A DNA stretch of 64,000 nucleotides from assembly GCA_963575745.1 (NCBI GenBank), contig CAUYUJ010020571.1, forward strand, positions 230,882 through 294,881. Reading direction: 5' to 3'. Numbering within the stretch: position 1 is the first letter of the stretch; each line of letters opens with the position of its first letter. Shown in pieces: positions 20,949 to 33,599 of the stretch. A model generated the notes under the pieces. The model searched no databases. It was given only the letters and a program-made list of their open reading frames with translations, and was not told the DNA's origin. A program made the position numbers and the translations under genes. Source of the DNA: Prorocentrum cordatum. Its lineage: Eukaryota; Sar; Dinophyceae; Prorocentrales; Prorocentraceae.

Positions 20949-22215
20949 TTTCGTTCAAGCGAAAAGATGCTCGTTCAAGCGAAAAGCTGGTTCGTTCAAG
21001 CGAAAACGCAACGAGCGAAAACTACGTGGATACACGCAGGTAGACTCAGGGGGACACAAAGGGACACAGGGGGGCACTGGGGGACACAAGGGGACACAGA
21101 GGGACACAGAAGGACACAGCGGGACACAGAGGGACACAGAGGGACACAGAGGGACACAGAGAGACTCAGAGAGACACGGAGGGACACAGAGAAACACAGA
21201 GAAGCACAAAAGAACACAGAGGAACACAAAGGGACACAGAGAAACACGGAGAAACACAGCGAAGCACAGAGGGACACAGAGAGACACGGAGAGACACAAA
21301 GGGACACAGAGAGACACAAAGGGACACAGAGAGACACAGAGAGACACAGAGAAGCACAGAGGGACACAGAGAAACACAGAGGGACACAGAGGGACAAAGA
21401 GGGACACATATTCACACATGGAAGCACGGAGGGACACAGAGGGACACATAGAGACACAGAGGGACACAGAGGGACACGGAGGGACACAGAGAAACACAGA
21501 AAAACACAAAAGGACACACAAAGGAACACAAAGGGACACAGAGAAACACAGAGGGGCACATATGGACACAGAGAAGCACAGAGGGGGACACAGAGGGACA
21601 CAGAGGAACACAGAGGAACACAAAGGGACACAAAGGAGCACAAAGGGACACAGAGAAACACAGGGGGACACATAGGGACACAGAGAAGCACAGAGGGACA
21701 CAGAGGGACATATAGGGACACAGAGGGACACAGCGGGACACAGAGGGACACAGAGAAACACAGAGCGACACATAGGGACACAGAGGGACACGGAGGGACA
21801 CAGAGAAACATAAAAGGACACAGAGGAACGCAAAGGGACACAGAGAAACACAGAGGGACACATAGGGACATAGAGAAGCACAGAGGGACACGGAGGGACA
21901 CGGAGGGACACGGAGGGACACACAGAAACACAGAGGGACACAGGGAGACACAGAGGGACACAGAGGGTCACAGAGGGTCACAGAGGGACACAGAGGGACA
22001 CAGAGGGACACAGAGGGACACAGAGGGACACAGAGGGACACAGCTGGGAACTGGAATTTCGGGCTTTTCCAGGTTCGACCTCTCCAAATACCCGGTCCCC
22101 CGCAGCGCTTCATCCCTTTTCGCGCGCACGCGCCGAAAGGAATTCGCTCGAACGGCCGCAGTTTTCGCGCGAACCGTTTTCGCGCGAACGGCGAACCGTT
22201 TTCGCGCGAACTTTG
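20949..22215. repeat. GGGACACAGA minisatellite with inverted flanks
   Basis: About 1 kb (21040-22045) of 10-bp GGGACACAGA units and GAAACACAGA variants. Because 10 is not a multiple of 3, three units encode a 10-residue RDTEGHRGTQ cycle, so frames stay open on both strands for over 300 codons. The left flank has three TTCAAGCGAAAA units (20949-21013). The right flank has several TTTTCGCGCGAAC units (22181-22213), roughly the reverse complement of the left ones. Confidence 0.9.
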
Positions 22216-22429
22216 CCACCCTCCCCTCCCCCTCCTCCCCTACTTTTCCTTTCTCCCTCTCCTCAGGCCGGCGCCTGCGTCGGCGACGGCTGGCGGCGGC
22301 GGCGGGGACGACGACTTCCTTTTCTGGGCCGGCGCCGGCGCCTGCGGCGGCGGGCGGCGGCGGCGGAGAGGTCGACGAGGACGACGGCGACGACGATGAC
22401 GACGACGACGACGACGCTCCGCCAACGTG

Positions 22430-23890
22430 CCTTGGTTTTGGGTCAGAGTCTTAATGGATGCCTCTTGGGGTCTCGTCGGAGGGCTCTCGGGGCTTCTGAA
22501 GGGCATTTGTGCAGCCTCCCGGGCGCCTCTTGGGCGTCTCTTCGGGCCTCTCTGAGGTGATGGTGGTGGTGGTGGGCAGTGGTGGTGGTGGTGGTGGTGG
22601 TGGTGGTGATGGCGGTGGTGGTGGTGGTGGTGGTGTGGTTGGTGGTGGTGGTGGTGGTTGTTGTGGTGGTTGTGGTGGCAGGTTGTTGTGGTGGTGGTCG
22701 CGGTGGTGGTGGTGGTGCGGTGGTTTTTGGTGGTGGTGGTGGTGGTAGTTGTGGTGGTGGTGGGTTAAGGTGGTGGTGGTGGTGGCGGTAGTGGTGTGGT
22801 GGTTTCTCGTGGTGGTTGTGGTGGTGGTGGTCGTGGTTGTGGTGGTGGTGGGTTGTGGGGGTTTGTGGTGGTGGTGGTGGTGGTTTGTTGTGGTGGTGGT
22901 GGCTGTGGTGGTGGTTGGTGGTGGTGGTGGTGGTGGTGTGGTGGTTTGTGGTGGTGGTGGTGGGTTGTGGTGGTGTGGTAGTGGTAGCGGTGGTGGTGGT
23001 GGTCGTGGTGGTTGTGGTGGTGGCTGTGGTGGTGGTGGTGGTGGGTTGTGATGGTGGTGGTGGTGGTGCTGGTGGTGGTGGCGTGTCTGGTGGTGGTGGT
23101 GTTGTGGTTTGTGGTGGTGGCGGTGGTTTGGTGGTGGTGTGGTGGCGGTTTGTGGTGGTGGTGGTGGTTTGTGGTGGTGGTGGTTTGTGGTGGTGGTGGT
23201 TTGTGGTTGTGGTGTGGTGGTTTGTTGTTATGATGGCGGTGGTGGTCTTGGCGGTAGTTTGTGTTGTGGTGCTGGTGGTGTTGTGGTTTGTGGTGATGGT
23301 GGTGGTTGTGGTGGTGGTGGCGTGGTGGTTTCTGGTGGTTGTGGTGGTGGTGGGCTGTGGTGGTGGTGGTGGTGGTGCTGCTGCTGCTGCTGGTAGCGGC
23401 GCTGGTGGTGGTTGTGGGTGGTGGGTGGTGGGTGGTGGTGGTGGTGGTGTGGTGGTTCGTGGTGGTGGTGGCGGTGGTTGCTTGTGGTGATGGTTGTGGT
23501 TGTGGCGGTGGTGGTGATGGTGGTGGTAATGGTGTGGTGGTTTGTGGTGCAAGTGGTGTTGTGGTTGTGGTTGTGGTCGTGGTGGGTTGTGGTGGTGCTG
23601 GTGGCGGTGGCGTTTTTGGTGGTGGTGGTGGTGTTGTGGTTTGTGGTGATGGTGGTGGTTGTGGTGGTGGTTGGTTGTGGTGATTGTGGTGGTAGTGGTT
23701 GTGTGGTGGTGGTGGTGTGGTTGTTTGTGGTGGTGGTGAGGCCTTCGGCTCTTCCCGCCACTGTGTTTTGGCTTCGAGTCAGAGTTTTAATGGATGATGC
23801 CTCTTGAGGTCTCGTCAGAAGGGTCTCGTGGGCGTCTGAGGAGCATATGTGAGGCCTCGTGGACCTTCCTCAGGGCCTCTCGGTGGCCTC
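22430..23890. repeat. (GGT)n array flanked by direct copies of one unit
   Basis: About 1.18 kb of (GGT)n (22556-23740) sits between two related 110-120 bp segments. Both run GGTCAGAGTYTTAATGGATG, CCTCTTGRGGTCTCGTC and end GGGCCTCTC (22436-22556 and 23770-23885). The G-rich strand could form G-quadruplexes. Confidence 0.9.
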
Positions 23891-24244
23891 TGTGGGGCGA
23901 GGGCTCGATTTGGCGATTTTGCGTGTTCCCTCTGCTGCCTTTGGGTTCTTTTTGGCAATCGTCGCTGCGTCCCCGCCGTCGGCACTGCTGGCCAGCGCAG
24001 GCGCCGGCGCCGAGTGTTGGGGGGGGGCCCACCCCCCCGTTCGAAACGCGCCGCCGAATGTTCCCAAGGCAAGCGCCCGCGAAATGCGCTTTCTCCGCTA
24101 TCCTGAGCCATTTGGGAGGCCACCACTGACTTGCTTGCTCCTCTTGGAGCCTGCTTGGGCCAACCTTGGCGCTCTAACAATTCAGCTCCCCCCTGCCAGA
24201 TCCAGGGGAGGGGTATGGGGGAGGGCTCCAGTTTTTTTCCATAT

Positions 24245-24968
24245 CAAGCTGTTTGGCTCACCACAGCCCGCCCTCCCAACACATAAATAGTACCCGAAGC
24301 TCCGCATATTCAGCGATCGTCTTTGGATGCGCAGCTGTGCGACGCTGGAGTGAGGTGCGTGACGCTAGGCCGAGTCGCGCCACGCGTGTCAGGCGCGCCA
24401 CGCGCACCAGTCGCGCCAGGCGCCTCTGGGGTCCAAGCGTGCCAGGCACGCCTGGTGCGACAGATGCGCCACGTGCTCAACGTGCGCAGGTGTGCAGCAT
24501 GCTCTGGTGGTGCCAGGTGCGCCGCGCCCGCGCACATTTTGAACACACATCGGCCCTATGCCAGCACCCCACCGTCCTCGTCAAAAGCCAATGTAAAGTG
24601 ATCGCGGGGTGCCACCGCATGATCCAGAGCATCGAGATGCAGTTTGCATGGTTTCGTTGGCAGGGATGGTGGCCCTGCGCACAGTAGGCAATCTGTTGGT
24701 CCGCACGCCGCCCCTGTCGACAAAGCAATACAAAGTGCTCGCGGTCCCCCCGAACATGACCCAATACTTTGCCGCAAAGTGCACTTTGTGTTGTCTTTTG
24801 GCAAGGGGTGGTGGGGGGGAGGGCATGGGTGTTGGCTGGTCGCTGGTGGAGTCGGGGAGGAGGTGTTAACCAATATGGAGCAGCGATCAAGTTATCCACA
24901 AAACGCAAGCCGCCTCGCTCACCCACGCCCGCCCTCCCAACCTATTGATAGCACCCGAGTCTCAGCAT
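24245..24968. repeat. 60-bp direct repeat pair around GC-rich motif repeats
   Basis: Segments 24245-24306 and 24910-24968 share GCCCGCCCTCCCAAC and TAGYACCCGA. Between them lie irregular GCGCCACGCGTGTCAGGCGC-type repeats (24360-24540). No gene is convincing. Confidence 0.6.
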
Positions 24969-24976
24969 GGGGAGGT

Positions 24977-25060
24977 GCAAACCCTTCCCCGAATGGGGCA
25001 GAACGGGGTTGGACGAGGAAACGCCCTACACCATCCAAGCCCAGAGAGCTGGTGGGATTA
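24977..25060 (+). repeat. dispersed repeat family A, copy 2
   Basis: ACCCTTCCCCGAATGGGGCA through GGTTGGACGAGGAAACG to CCCAGAGAGCTGGTGGGATT, matching the copy at 12207. Confidence 0.7.
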
Positions 25061-26375
25061 TAATGATTGGGTATGTTGTTTATGGTTTCGGTTTATCTAT
25101 CTGCTTGGTATCTTTGTCATTGGTTTCATTATTCTTCTCGAAGGCGCTTACGGAGAGTCGCCGCCGTTCCCTGAGCTCTTGAAGCGCATGTGTCGTGAAA
25201 TGTCGAGCGGAAGCACGGCCACGCTAGTGGATTGCGTGTTCCCCCTGCTGTTGGAGAAACCATTCGGGGAACATTGGGGAGGGGCCGCCTTGGGATTGTC
25301 TTGGGACTCGCTCAGGGCATTTGGGGCATTCTTGGGGGCCGTCTGACGCCTTCGAAGGCCATTTTCGGAGCCGATGGGTCGTCTTGGGGCAACTTAAAGC
25401 TTATAGTTCTGTCCGGGAATGAGAGCACCATTAATTATTCGTTCCCACCCGCGTGACCCGCCAGCGACGCATTCGCGACACACCCACATCCGTTTGAAAG
25501 AAAGTATGCGCCTGCGGTGAGTTGCAGTGGCTTTGGAGCACGCCGTTGTGTGTCCTCGCTCGCGCAATCCGTTTGATTGTTGCTGGTCGAAAATAGCCCC
25601 GACAGCACGAATACCCCCCATGCATACCCACAATTGTGGGCCTTGGGTATTCTTGCACGCTTTGCTGACATGCGGACAGGTCGCAACAGACATCACAGAG
25701 AGAAGATGATGGGCAAAGTGCAGGAGGAGCGGGTGAGGAAGTGGAGGAGGAGGTGGCAGTAGGAAGAGGAGGCGAAGAAGGAGACGACGACGACAACAGG
25801 AGAACCTGAGCAAGTGCAAGAGGAGGAGGAGAAGGAGGAGGAGGAGGAGGAGGAGCTGCAGCGGACGCAGGAGGAAATTGTGGAGGAAGAGCAGCAGCAT
25901 GAGCAGGAACCTGCTCAGGACCAAGAGAAGGCCAGTTGAAGCAGAATGACGAATGGGCGGGAGGGTGACCGATAGCGCACTGAGGCGCAGATGACGCTGA
26001 CGGCATTGCCGAGCCGCGGGTGCAGAGCAACCGGATATGGGGCTCGCTCGAAAGCGCCGAGGTATCTTCGAATCCCTCGGAGGGCGAGAAGCAGCCGACA
26101 TCGGCATCCAAGGAGAAGAGATTTGGGTCCAAGAAGGTCGAGTTTGGCGACACTGGCGCGCGCCGCCGCTCCTGGCGCCGCGGCTGCTGCCGCCGCATTT
26201 GCCACCGCGCGGCTGGCGGCGCCAGCGTCGCCACATATGTTTCTCGGACACGTGTTGTGGTCTGGTCGCCCTCCGCCCTCCCGAGGTGTGCGCATGCGCC
26301 TCCATGCCGTTGCGCTGGGGTCGAGCGCTGGATTTCGTTTCGGACTTGCTGGGGCGAGTCTCCTCTCCGGCCTCA
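25061..26375. other. no supported gene; (GGA)n stretch
   Basis: Contains GGA repeats (about 25740-25870). A short coding-like stretch at about 26020-26160 (SLESAEVSSNPSEGEKQPTS) has no convincing start or end and is not called. Confidence 0.35.
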
Positions 26376-26495
26376 GGCCAGGACACCCAGAGCACCCAGG
26401 ACATCCGGGACACCCAGAGCACCTGGAACACCCAAAGCACCCGGGGCACCCAGAGCACCCAGAGCACCCGGAACACCCAGAGCACCCACAGCATT
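26376..26495. repeat. CACCCAGAG nonamer array
   Basis: About 12 imperfect 9-bp units (CACCCAGAG, CACCCGGAA). Confidence 0.9.
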
Positions 26496-26689
26496 GGCCG
26501 AAGCTTAGTCGCAGGCTTTTAGGTCGCAGCCCGTCGGCGTTTGAGCACCGCGGCGGTTGCGGCTGGGATTGTTGGTGATGACCATCAAAGTTCATACATT
26601 ACATCAACGCGCACCTACACATGTGTATGTACGAACGTTCATCGATACACGCATTTCCATATACATGAATAGTTATGCATATATAGCTA

Positions 26690-27205
26690 CATACATTCAT
26701 AAGCACATACATACATACATACATACATACATACATACACACATACATCCATACATACAGCTATACATGCATGCATGCATGCATACATCTACACATACAC
26801 ATGCAAATTCATAAGCATAAACATACACACATACGTATACATATACCTATACATACCCATATACATATACATCTACATAGGCATATACATAGACATATCC
26901 ATATACATAGACAGATACATAGACAGACACAGACATAGACATGGACATGGACATAGACATATACATAGACATAGACATAGGCATAGGCATAGACATTGGC
27001 ATAGGCGTAGGCATAGACATAGACATAGACATCGGCATCGACATCGGCATCGACATCGACATAGACATAGACATAAACGTAGACACACGTGTGTATATAT
27101 ATATAGACATATACGTAGACATAGACATAACACATGCATGCATGCATGCATGCATACATATATACATACATGCATATATGCATACAAACATACATGTCAT
27201 ATAAA
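26690..27205. repeat. (CATA)n and (CATAGA)n array
   Basis: ACATACATACAT, then CATAGACATAGA hexamers (26870-27130), then CATGCATG. It ends just before the satellite. Confidence 0.95.
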
Positions 27206-27229
27206 TGAATACCCCCCCAGCCCCGGGTG

Positions 27230-28740
27230 CCACACCTCCCTGTGACATCGCGGGAACGCTCCCGGTACTGCTCCCCGGGGCGTTCCAGGGAGCGTCCACA
27301 GCGCTCCAGGAGGGCCCAAGACGACTCCAAGGAGTCCCCAGAATGCGAAAGGATGGTCCAAGACGCTCCCAAGCAGCCCAAGTCAGCCTTCCGACGGCTC
27401 TCGAGGCTCGCAGGGGACCTCCAAGAGACCCCAAGAGAGGTCCGCGAGGCGTCCCAGGACGGCCCGAAGAGGCCAAACTCGTTGAATTTCATTTGTTTTG
27501 TTTAATGACTTTGGCTTCTCGCGTTTTTGAGCTTCCAACGGTCCAAGAGCGCCGAAGAGGCGCCCAAGATCGCCCCAAGACCACCCAAGAGACCCTTAGG
27601 ACGGCCCCAAGACGGGCCAAGAAGGCTCCAAGACTGCCGAAGAGGCGCCCAGGACAGCCCCAGACCACCCCAGAACAGGCCCAAGATGGGCCCAAGAGCG
27701 GGAGCAGGAGGCTTCCAGAGACCTCCGAGAGGCCTCTGGGACCACCCAGAGGCCCCCAGCACACCCCCGATCCCTGAGAGGCCCCAGAAAACCCCGACAA
27801 GGCTCCAAGAACAGCCCAAGAGAGCTGTGAGAGCCGTCCCGAGAGAGCCCAAATAGGGTAAAATCGTTGATCTCCCATGGTTTTTCTAATGTTTTTCGTC
27901 TTCTCACGTTTTCCCGCTTCCAACCCTCCAAGATCGAGGATTTGGAGAGAGAAAAAAAGGGAATTCCCAGACTTCCCTTTTTTCAAAGTGGGACTCCTAC
28001 TCGGGGGTCCTACACATCCCCTGACATCTGGCCGGTACCGCGCCTCCCCGCTTCCCGGGTGGAGACCCCAAGACGCCGAAGGACAGCCCATGATGACCCC
28101 AAGGAGCCCCCAGAACGTAAAGAACGGCCGAACACGCTCCCGCGCAGCCCGAGACATCCTTTCGATGGCTCTCCAGGCCTTCAGGAGGCCTCCAGAAGGC
28201 CCCCAGAGAGGTCCGAGAGGCGTCCCAGGAAAGCCCGAAGAGGTCAAATTCGTTGATTCGTTTTGTTTGTTCAATGTTTTTGGCCTTCTCGCGTCTTCGA
28301 GCTTCCAACGGTCTAAGACCGCCGCAAGACCGCCCAAAAGATTCCCAGGACGTGTCCAAGACGGGCCAAGAAACCCCCAAAATTGCCGAAGAGGCGCCCG
28401 GTACCACGCTCCCCGGCTTCCTGGGGAGCTCCCAAAACGCTCCAGGACGCCCCAAGACAGCCCCAAGAATCTTTCAGAATGCAAAAGAACAGCTGAAGCA
28501 AAATAGTCTGTGGACGGTTTTCCAGACTCCCAGGAGACCTCCAGAAACCTCCAAGACACTGCAAGAGAACTCCGAGAGACGTCCCGAGAGAGCCCGGAGA
28601 GCAACACAAATAATTGAATTTAAGTTTTTGATTCTCTCAATTTTTCACGCTTCCAACGCTCAGAGACGACCGAAGAGACTCCCAAGACCGCCCCGAGACC
28701 GCCCAAAAGCCTCCTAAGACAAGCTCAAGGCGGGCCCCCT
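27230..28740 (+). repeat. four-unit satellite of about 375 bp
   Basis: Each unit carries GGTACCGC-CTCCCC, CCCAAGACG-type repeats, GAGAGGTCCGMGAGGCGTCC, then a T-rich block TTTTGGCTTCTCGCG ending GAGCTTCCAACGG. The T-rich block recurs at about 27495, 27885, 28265 and 28625, a spacing of 365-390 bp. Long ORFs across it (up to 372 codons on the minus strand) do not keep one composition and are by-products. Confidence 0.8.
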
Positions 28741-29050
28741 CAGCCACAATGCCCCCTGGCCATCTCCGAGACCGACCCAAGCAGCCCCGCTTGGAAGCAC
28801 TCTTTAGCCACTCTGGAGCTATCGTTGAGGCTCAAAGGGCTCATTCTTGAGCCCTCTCTTCGGGGCTCCTTGGGTCCTCCCCCGAGTCCTCTGTCGCCTT
28901 CTCGATGGCCGACCCAGGTGGCCCCGCATCCCGTATGGAAGCTCTCTTGGACCCCTCTTGGAGTCATCTTTGGCCATCATGGGGCCATCTGTGGGCCCTC
29001 TCTTCAGTGCTCCTTGGGTCCGCTCTCGAAGCTGCCCGTCAGTTCGCCGC
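28741..29050. other. degenerate CTCTTGGG repeats, no gene
   Basis: CTCTCTTCRGKGCTCCTTGG recurs (28852, 28998), with GGCCATCATGGGGCC-like motifs. The sequence resembles the flanks of the gene at 60.9-62.9 kb. Confidence 0.45.
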
Positions 29051-29333
29051 CCGCGGATGACGCCTCGTGACCCAAGAGCATTCGGCGCGGGTCGGCGGCC
29101 ATTACATCGCGCGCCTGGAGGCCCGCGCATCGCGCCTCGCGACCCAAGAGCATTCCGCGCGGAGGCCCGCTGACCACGCCTCGCTGCCCAAGAGGATTTT
29201 GCGCGGGTCGGCGGCCACTGCCTCGTGCGCTTGGGGGCCCGAGAAGAGGCCCGCGGAGTGCGCCTCGCGACCAGAGAGTATTCGGCGCGGGTCGGCGTCC
29301 ATCGTTTCGTGCGGCTGCGGGGGAGAGGGGGCC

Positions 29334-29369
<36 letters not shown>

Positions 29370-30092
29370 TACATACATGCGTACAAACATACATACATAC
29401 ATACATGCATACATACATACATACATACAGACATACATACATACGTACATACACCTATATATATATGTTAATTGACCTGTTACTGCTATACGTATTTATG
29501 TATGTATGTATACAGATGACTACGTCCGTACATACATGCATGGGCACACATATACATACACACCTACATGCATGCATGTATAATTGCACGCGCACGTGCA
29601 TGCATGCGTACATGTATGCATACATATACACAGGCAGACATCCATGCATACAAGCATCCACGCATACATCATACATTCATGCATACACGCGTACATACAT
29701 GCATACATACATACATACATACATGTAAATATACATATACATATACACACACATCTATACAAACATATACATACATACATACATACATACGTACATACGT
29801 ACATACATACATACACATACATACGTACATACACACATGCATACACACATACATGCATACACACATACATACATGCATGCATGCATGCATACACACATAT
29901 ATATATACATACATACAAACATACATACGTACATGCATACATACATACATACATACATATATGCGTGCGTGCACACATACACATGTATAGTCATTCAGCC
30001 ACTGCCTCACGCGCCTGGGGGCCCGAGAGTAGGCCCGCGGATTGCGCCTCGTGACCCCAGAACATTCGGCGCGGGTCGGCGGTTATTCGGCC
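29051..30092. repeat. 85-bp tandem unit interrupted by (CATA)n
   Basis: Units starting GCCTCGCGACCCAAGAGCAT, with GCGCGGGTCGGCGGCC, lie at 29051, 29133, 29178 (part) and 29263, and again at 29999-30092. Between them are 660 bp of (TA)n and (CATA)n (29335-29992). Confidence 0.85.
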
Positions 30093-30189
30093 GTCTTCGG
30101 GGCGTCGTCTTGGGGGCGTCGTCGTGATGGCGTCGTCTTGGGGGTGCCGTCTTGGGGGTGCCGTCTTAGCCAGTTCCCTCTCCCACCAC

Positions 30190-31010
30190 CCACCATCAGC
30201 AGTCGTTCCCCACTCTCCCACCTCCAGCTTTCGACCTCCACCTTCTCGACTTTCCACCTCACATAACCGACCTCCACCTTCCAAGTTCCGACTACCGCCA
30301 TCGTCCATCAGTTGTCGACCCCCAATATTTCAGCTCCAGCTTTCGACCTTCACCTGTCGACTTCCCACCCCACCCGACCGACCTCCAGCTTGCAACTTCC
30401 GACTTCAATCATCCACCAACCGATGTCGATACCCAATCTTCCACGCCCAGCTTTCGACCTCCACCTATCGACTTCCCACCTCATTTGACTGACCTCTGGT
30501 CCGCCTCCAGCTTTCGATCTCCACCTGTCGACTTCCCACCCCACCTGGCCGGCATCCAGCTTCCAACTTCCGACTTCCGCCATCCACCAACAGTTGATGA
30601 CATCCAAAGTCTCATTTCCAGCTTTCAGCCTTCACCTTTCACCTTTCCACCTCATCTGGCCGACCTCCGGCTTCCAACTTCCGACTCCCACCATGCACCA
30701 ACCGTTGTCGATTCCCAATCTTCCACGTCCAGCCTTCGACCTCCACCTATCGACTTCCTACCTCACGCTACTGGCATCCAGCTTGCAACTTCCGACTTCC
30801 ACCATCCACTCTCAGTTGCCGACTCTCAAGTTTTCCACCACCAGTTTTCGACCTCCACCTGTCGACTTCCACCTCGCTGACCGACATTCAGCGTCCAACT
30901 TCCGACTCCCACCATTCACCGGCAGCTGACAACATTCAACCTTCACCTCCAGCTTTCGACCTTCACCTATCGACCTCTCGCATCGTGCGGCCGAACCCCA
31001 GCCTTCAGCT
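30190..31010 (+). repeat. tandem array of about 110 bp
   Basis: Anchor CAACTTCCGACT followed by YCCACCATCCACC recurs near 30280, 30396, 30566, 30676, 30784 and 30896. Each unit holds TTTCGACCTCCACCTRTCGA. One 55-bp internal duplication explains the single long interval. Confidence 0.85.
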
Positions 31011-31660
31011 TAAGACTTACAGCAGTCACTGCCAGTCACCACCATCCAGGCTTCCACCTCCAGCCTTCGACTTCCAGCCTCAAGGGCATGATCTCCAGCT
31101 TCACGGGCAACACCTGATCCGGCGTTCCGGCGCCGCACCCGCAGCACCCTTGACGCGGTGCCCATGTGCGGGCGCGCTTCGTGCTTCACGTACTGTCAAA
31201 TCGACTGGGACTGGAGGGAGCGGGCACGTTACCTTACGGGTGGGAGGAAAACTGCCCATCTCTAAGGCCCAATGACCCTCAGACGAGGGACGCCAGCCAT
31301 ACCACAGGCTATCTCGCCAGAGGCCCGGCCTCGATAGCATTTGCCCGTGGCGACACTTACCTCGCGTGCAGAGCACATTCCTTACAGCCTCCGTCTTACT
31401 AGCGGCACGACCATAGAACAGAAGTGGTGTTTCAGTCCACCGCTGTTGTCTATATTGGGGCTATCTTACTCAGGTCACCGCCGCCTTCTCGGACCTAGTG
31501 GGCGCCTACTCAATTGTCTGTATATTGTGTTCCTGGTTCCGTTTTTCCGCATTGTTCGCGGCGCCCATCAGGTCTCTCTTTTTTCCGGAGCCGACTCGCG
31601 TATGTTTTAAGCGTGTTGCTTTCAGGAACGCCATATGTACTTTCCCGAGGTTGGTTTAGC
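31011..31660. other. no gene seen
   Basis: Mixed sequence without repeats or convincing coding frames. This is the most unique-looking stretch between 9 and 38 kb. Confidence 0.4.
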
Positions 31661-32010
31661 TTAAATGAAGAAGGAGGAGGAGGAGGAAAAGAGGAGGGAG
31701 GGAGGAGGAGGAGGGAGGATGAGGACGGAACAGGGAGGAGAGAGGAACAAGGAGGGATTAGGGAGGAGAGAGGAAGGAGGGAGGAGGAGGAGCAGCAGGA
31801 AGATGAGGACGATGGGGGAGAGTGTTGGAAGAGGTGGAGGCGGGGGGCGGGTGTTGGAAGAGGGGGAGAGAGAGAGAGAGAGAGAGATAGAGGGGAGCTG
31901 GGGAAGAAGAGGAGGAGGAGGAGGAGAAAGAGAAGGAGGAGGAGGAGGAGGAAGAGGAGAAGGTGGAGGGGGAGGGGGAGGAGGAGGTGGATGGGGGCAG
32001 GAGCAGGATC
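31661..32010. repeat. (GGA)n and (GA)n tracts
   Basis: GAGGAGGAGG sequence with a 26-bp (GA)n at 31865-31890. Confidence 0.9.
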
Positions 32011-32689
32011 TGCATGAGAAGGAGGTGATGCAGCAGTATCGGCGATATGACGGAGAGCAGGAACCGTGGCAGTGGCTGCTGGGAGCAGGAACAGGGGCAG
32101 GAGGACGAGGGGGGCAAGGGATACGGTCGGGAACTTTGAGTTGACGCGTCGTTCCGCCAGTCCTGGTCCACCACGCTTCGGCGCGACACGCTGACCACTC
32201 CCCAAATTCCTGGCGTCAACGTCCCCATCCTTTCCGAAGCTCCCGCCACGCGGAGCGGAGCGACACGCTGTTAGTTTACAAGGCATAGCGTGTCTCTGGG
32301 GCCTTGGCATCGCTCGGACGTGTGCATTTTTTCCTCTGCGAGGACCATCGAGGAGCATCCTTGATCATTTGGCGAAAAAGCCACGCACGAAACCGAACAA
32401 AAACACAGGGAATGAACGTCCGCGCGATGCGAGTGCTAAGCAAACGTTCCCGACCGTAATCGGAAGGGCGAGCGGGTGCGAGAGGAAGCCTCTTGCAGAG
32501 CGGCGGGCGGGAGGGCCTTGCGCCGTCAGGGCTGGTGGCAACCAGCTCGGGCGTCATGCTTGGCGACGAGTTCGGGACCCTCAGGATCCGCGCGCGCTCA
32601 TCAAACGGCGTTGACCACAACGGTGGTGTCGATGGCGGTGACGCCGATGACGGACAGGGGGGGCGGGATGGCATATAGGGAAAGGTGAG
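32011..32689. other. no gene seen
   Basis: A 214-codon minus-strand frame crosses 32276-32920 but runs through (GA)n and shows no conserved motif. Not called. Confidence 0.35.
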
Positions 32690-32741
32690 AGGGAAGGAGA
32701 GAGAGAGAGAGAGGGAGAGAGAGAGAGAGAGAGAGCGGGAC

Positions 32742-32775
<34 letters not shown>

Positions 32776-32785
32776 GAAGCAGGTC
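32690..32785. repeat. (GA)n microsatellite
   Basis: About 90 bp of (GA)n with GCGG and GCGA interruptions. Confidence 0.95.
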
Positions 32786-33599
32786 GTGAGAGGCCAGCGG
32801 CAACAAGAGTAATGCTTCCTCAGGAGCATCAAGGTCCACGACAAGGAAAAGACCATTTGCCAAAGATCCTTGTTCATCTTTGGGCTGGACACGATTTTCC
32901 GGCAGGTCTGGGCTCACCACAATCCTGATCGTTATTGCCAGTTGGTTTTGTTACACGTCCTCATCGTTTCCTTCCGAATTCTTGCCCCAATCCTTCTTCT
33001 CCTCTCTATCTCCTCTTCCTCTATCTCCTCTTCCTTGTCCCCGTTCCACTCGTGATCATGCTCTGCCTCCCCACCTTGAATTCCTCATCATCATCATCTT
33101 CCTCCTCTTGCTCCATGTCCTTTTCCCTTCTCATCATCCCCATTATGATCCTCCTCCTCCTCATTCCCCTTGTTCCTCCTGGGGCTCAGAAGGGGCAAGT
33201 ACCCCACCCTATTAGCAGGGGGAAGGGGCAGGCTGAGGAGGGGAGGACAACTGGGGGGGGATGTGGAGCAGCGAGGGGCTGGGAGAAGGGGAGTGGGAGG
33301 TGGGGGGGGAGGGGGCAGGACGGGCAGAGGCATTCTCCCCCTTCTCCATCGTCACGCCGCCCCAGGTAACGATATCGATAGTGGAGTGGAGATGGTCGAA
33401 GCCTCAGGTGGCCCCGATCGATCGATCGCCCTTGCGCTGACGGTCCAGTCAGAAAAGCAAAAACCAGGCGACGCAGCCGAGTTGGAGAGGGCGATGCCAG
33501 ACACGGAGGGGGAGCAGGAGTTGGAGGAGGCAAAGAATAACGAGGGTGAGGGGTATGAAGAAAGTAGGAGGAGCGGGAGGAGAGGCGCGGAGAGGCTGA

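Noticed and set aside
20955-22454. 338-495 aa ORFs on both strands
   Set aside because: By-product of the stop-free 10-bp unit.
22432-23778. TTTTGGCTTCGAG and TTTTGGGTCAGAG as DinoSL relics
   Set aside because: They are flanks of the GGT array, not followed by a gene, and match only about half of the leader.
26020-26508. plus-strand ORF with SLESAEVSSNPSEGEKQPTS
   Set aside because: Short coding-like patch only; start and end run into unrelated or repeat sequence.
27489-28607. 372-aa minus-strand ORF over the satellite
   Set aside because: Open across repeats with no consistent protein character; period is not in frame between units.
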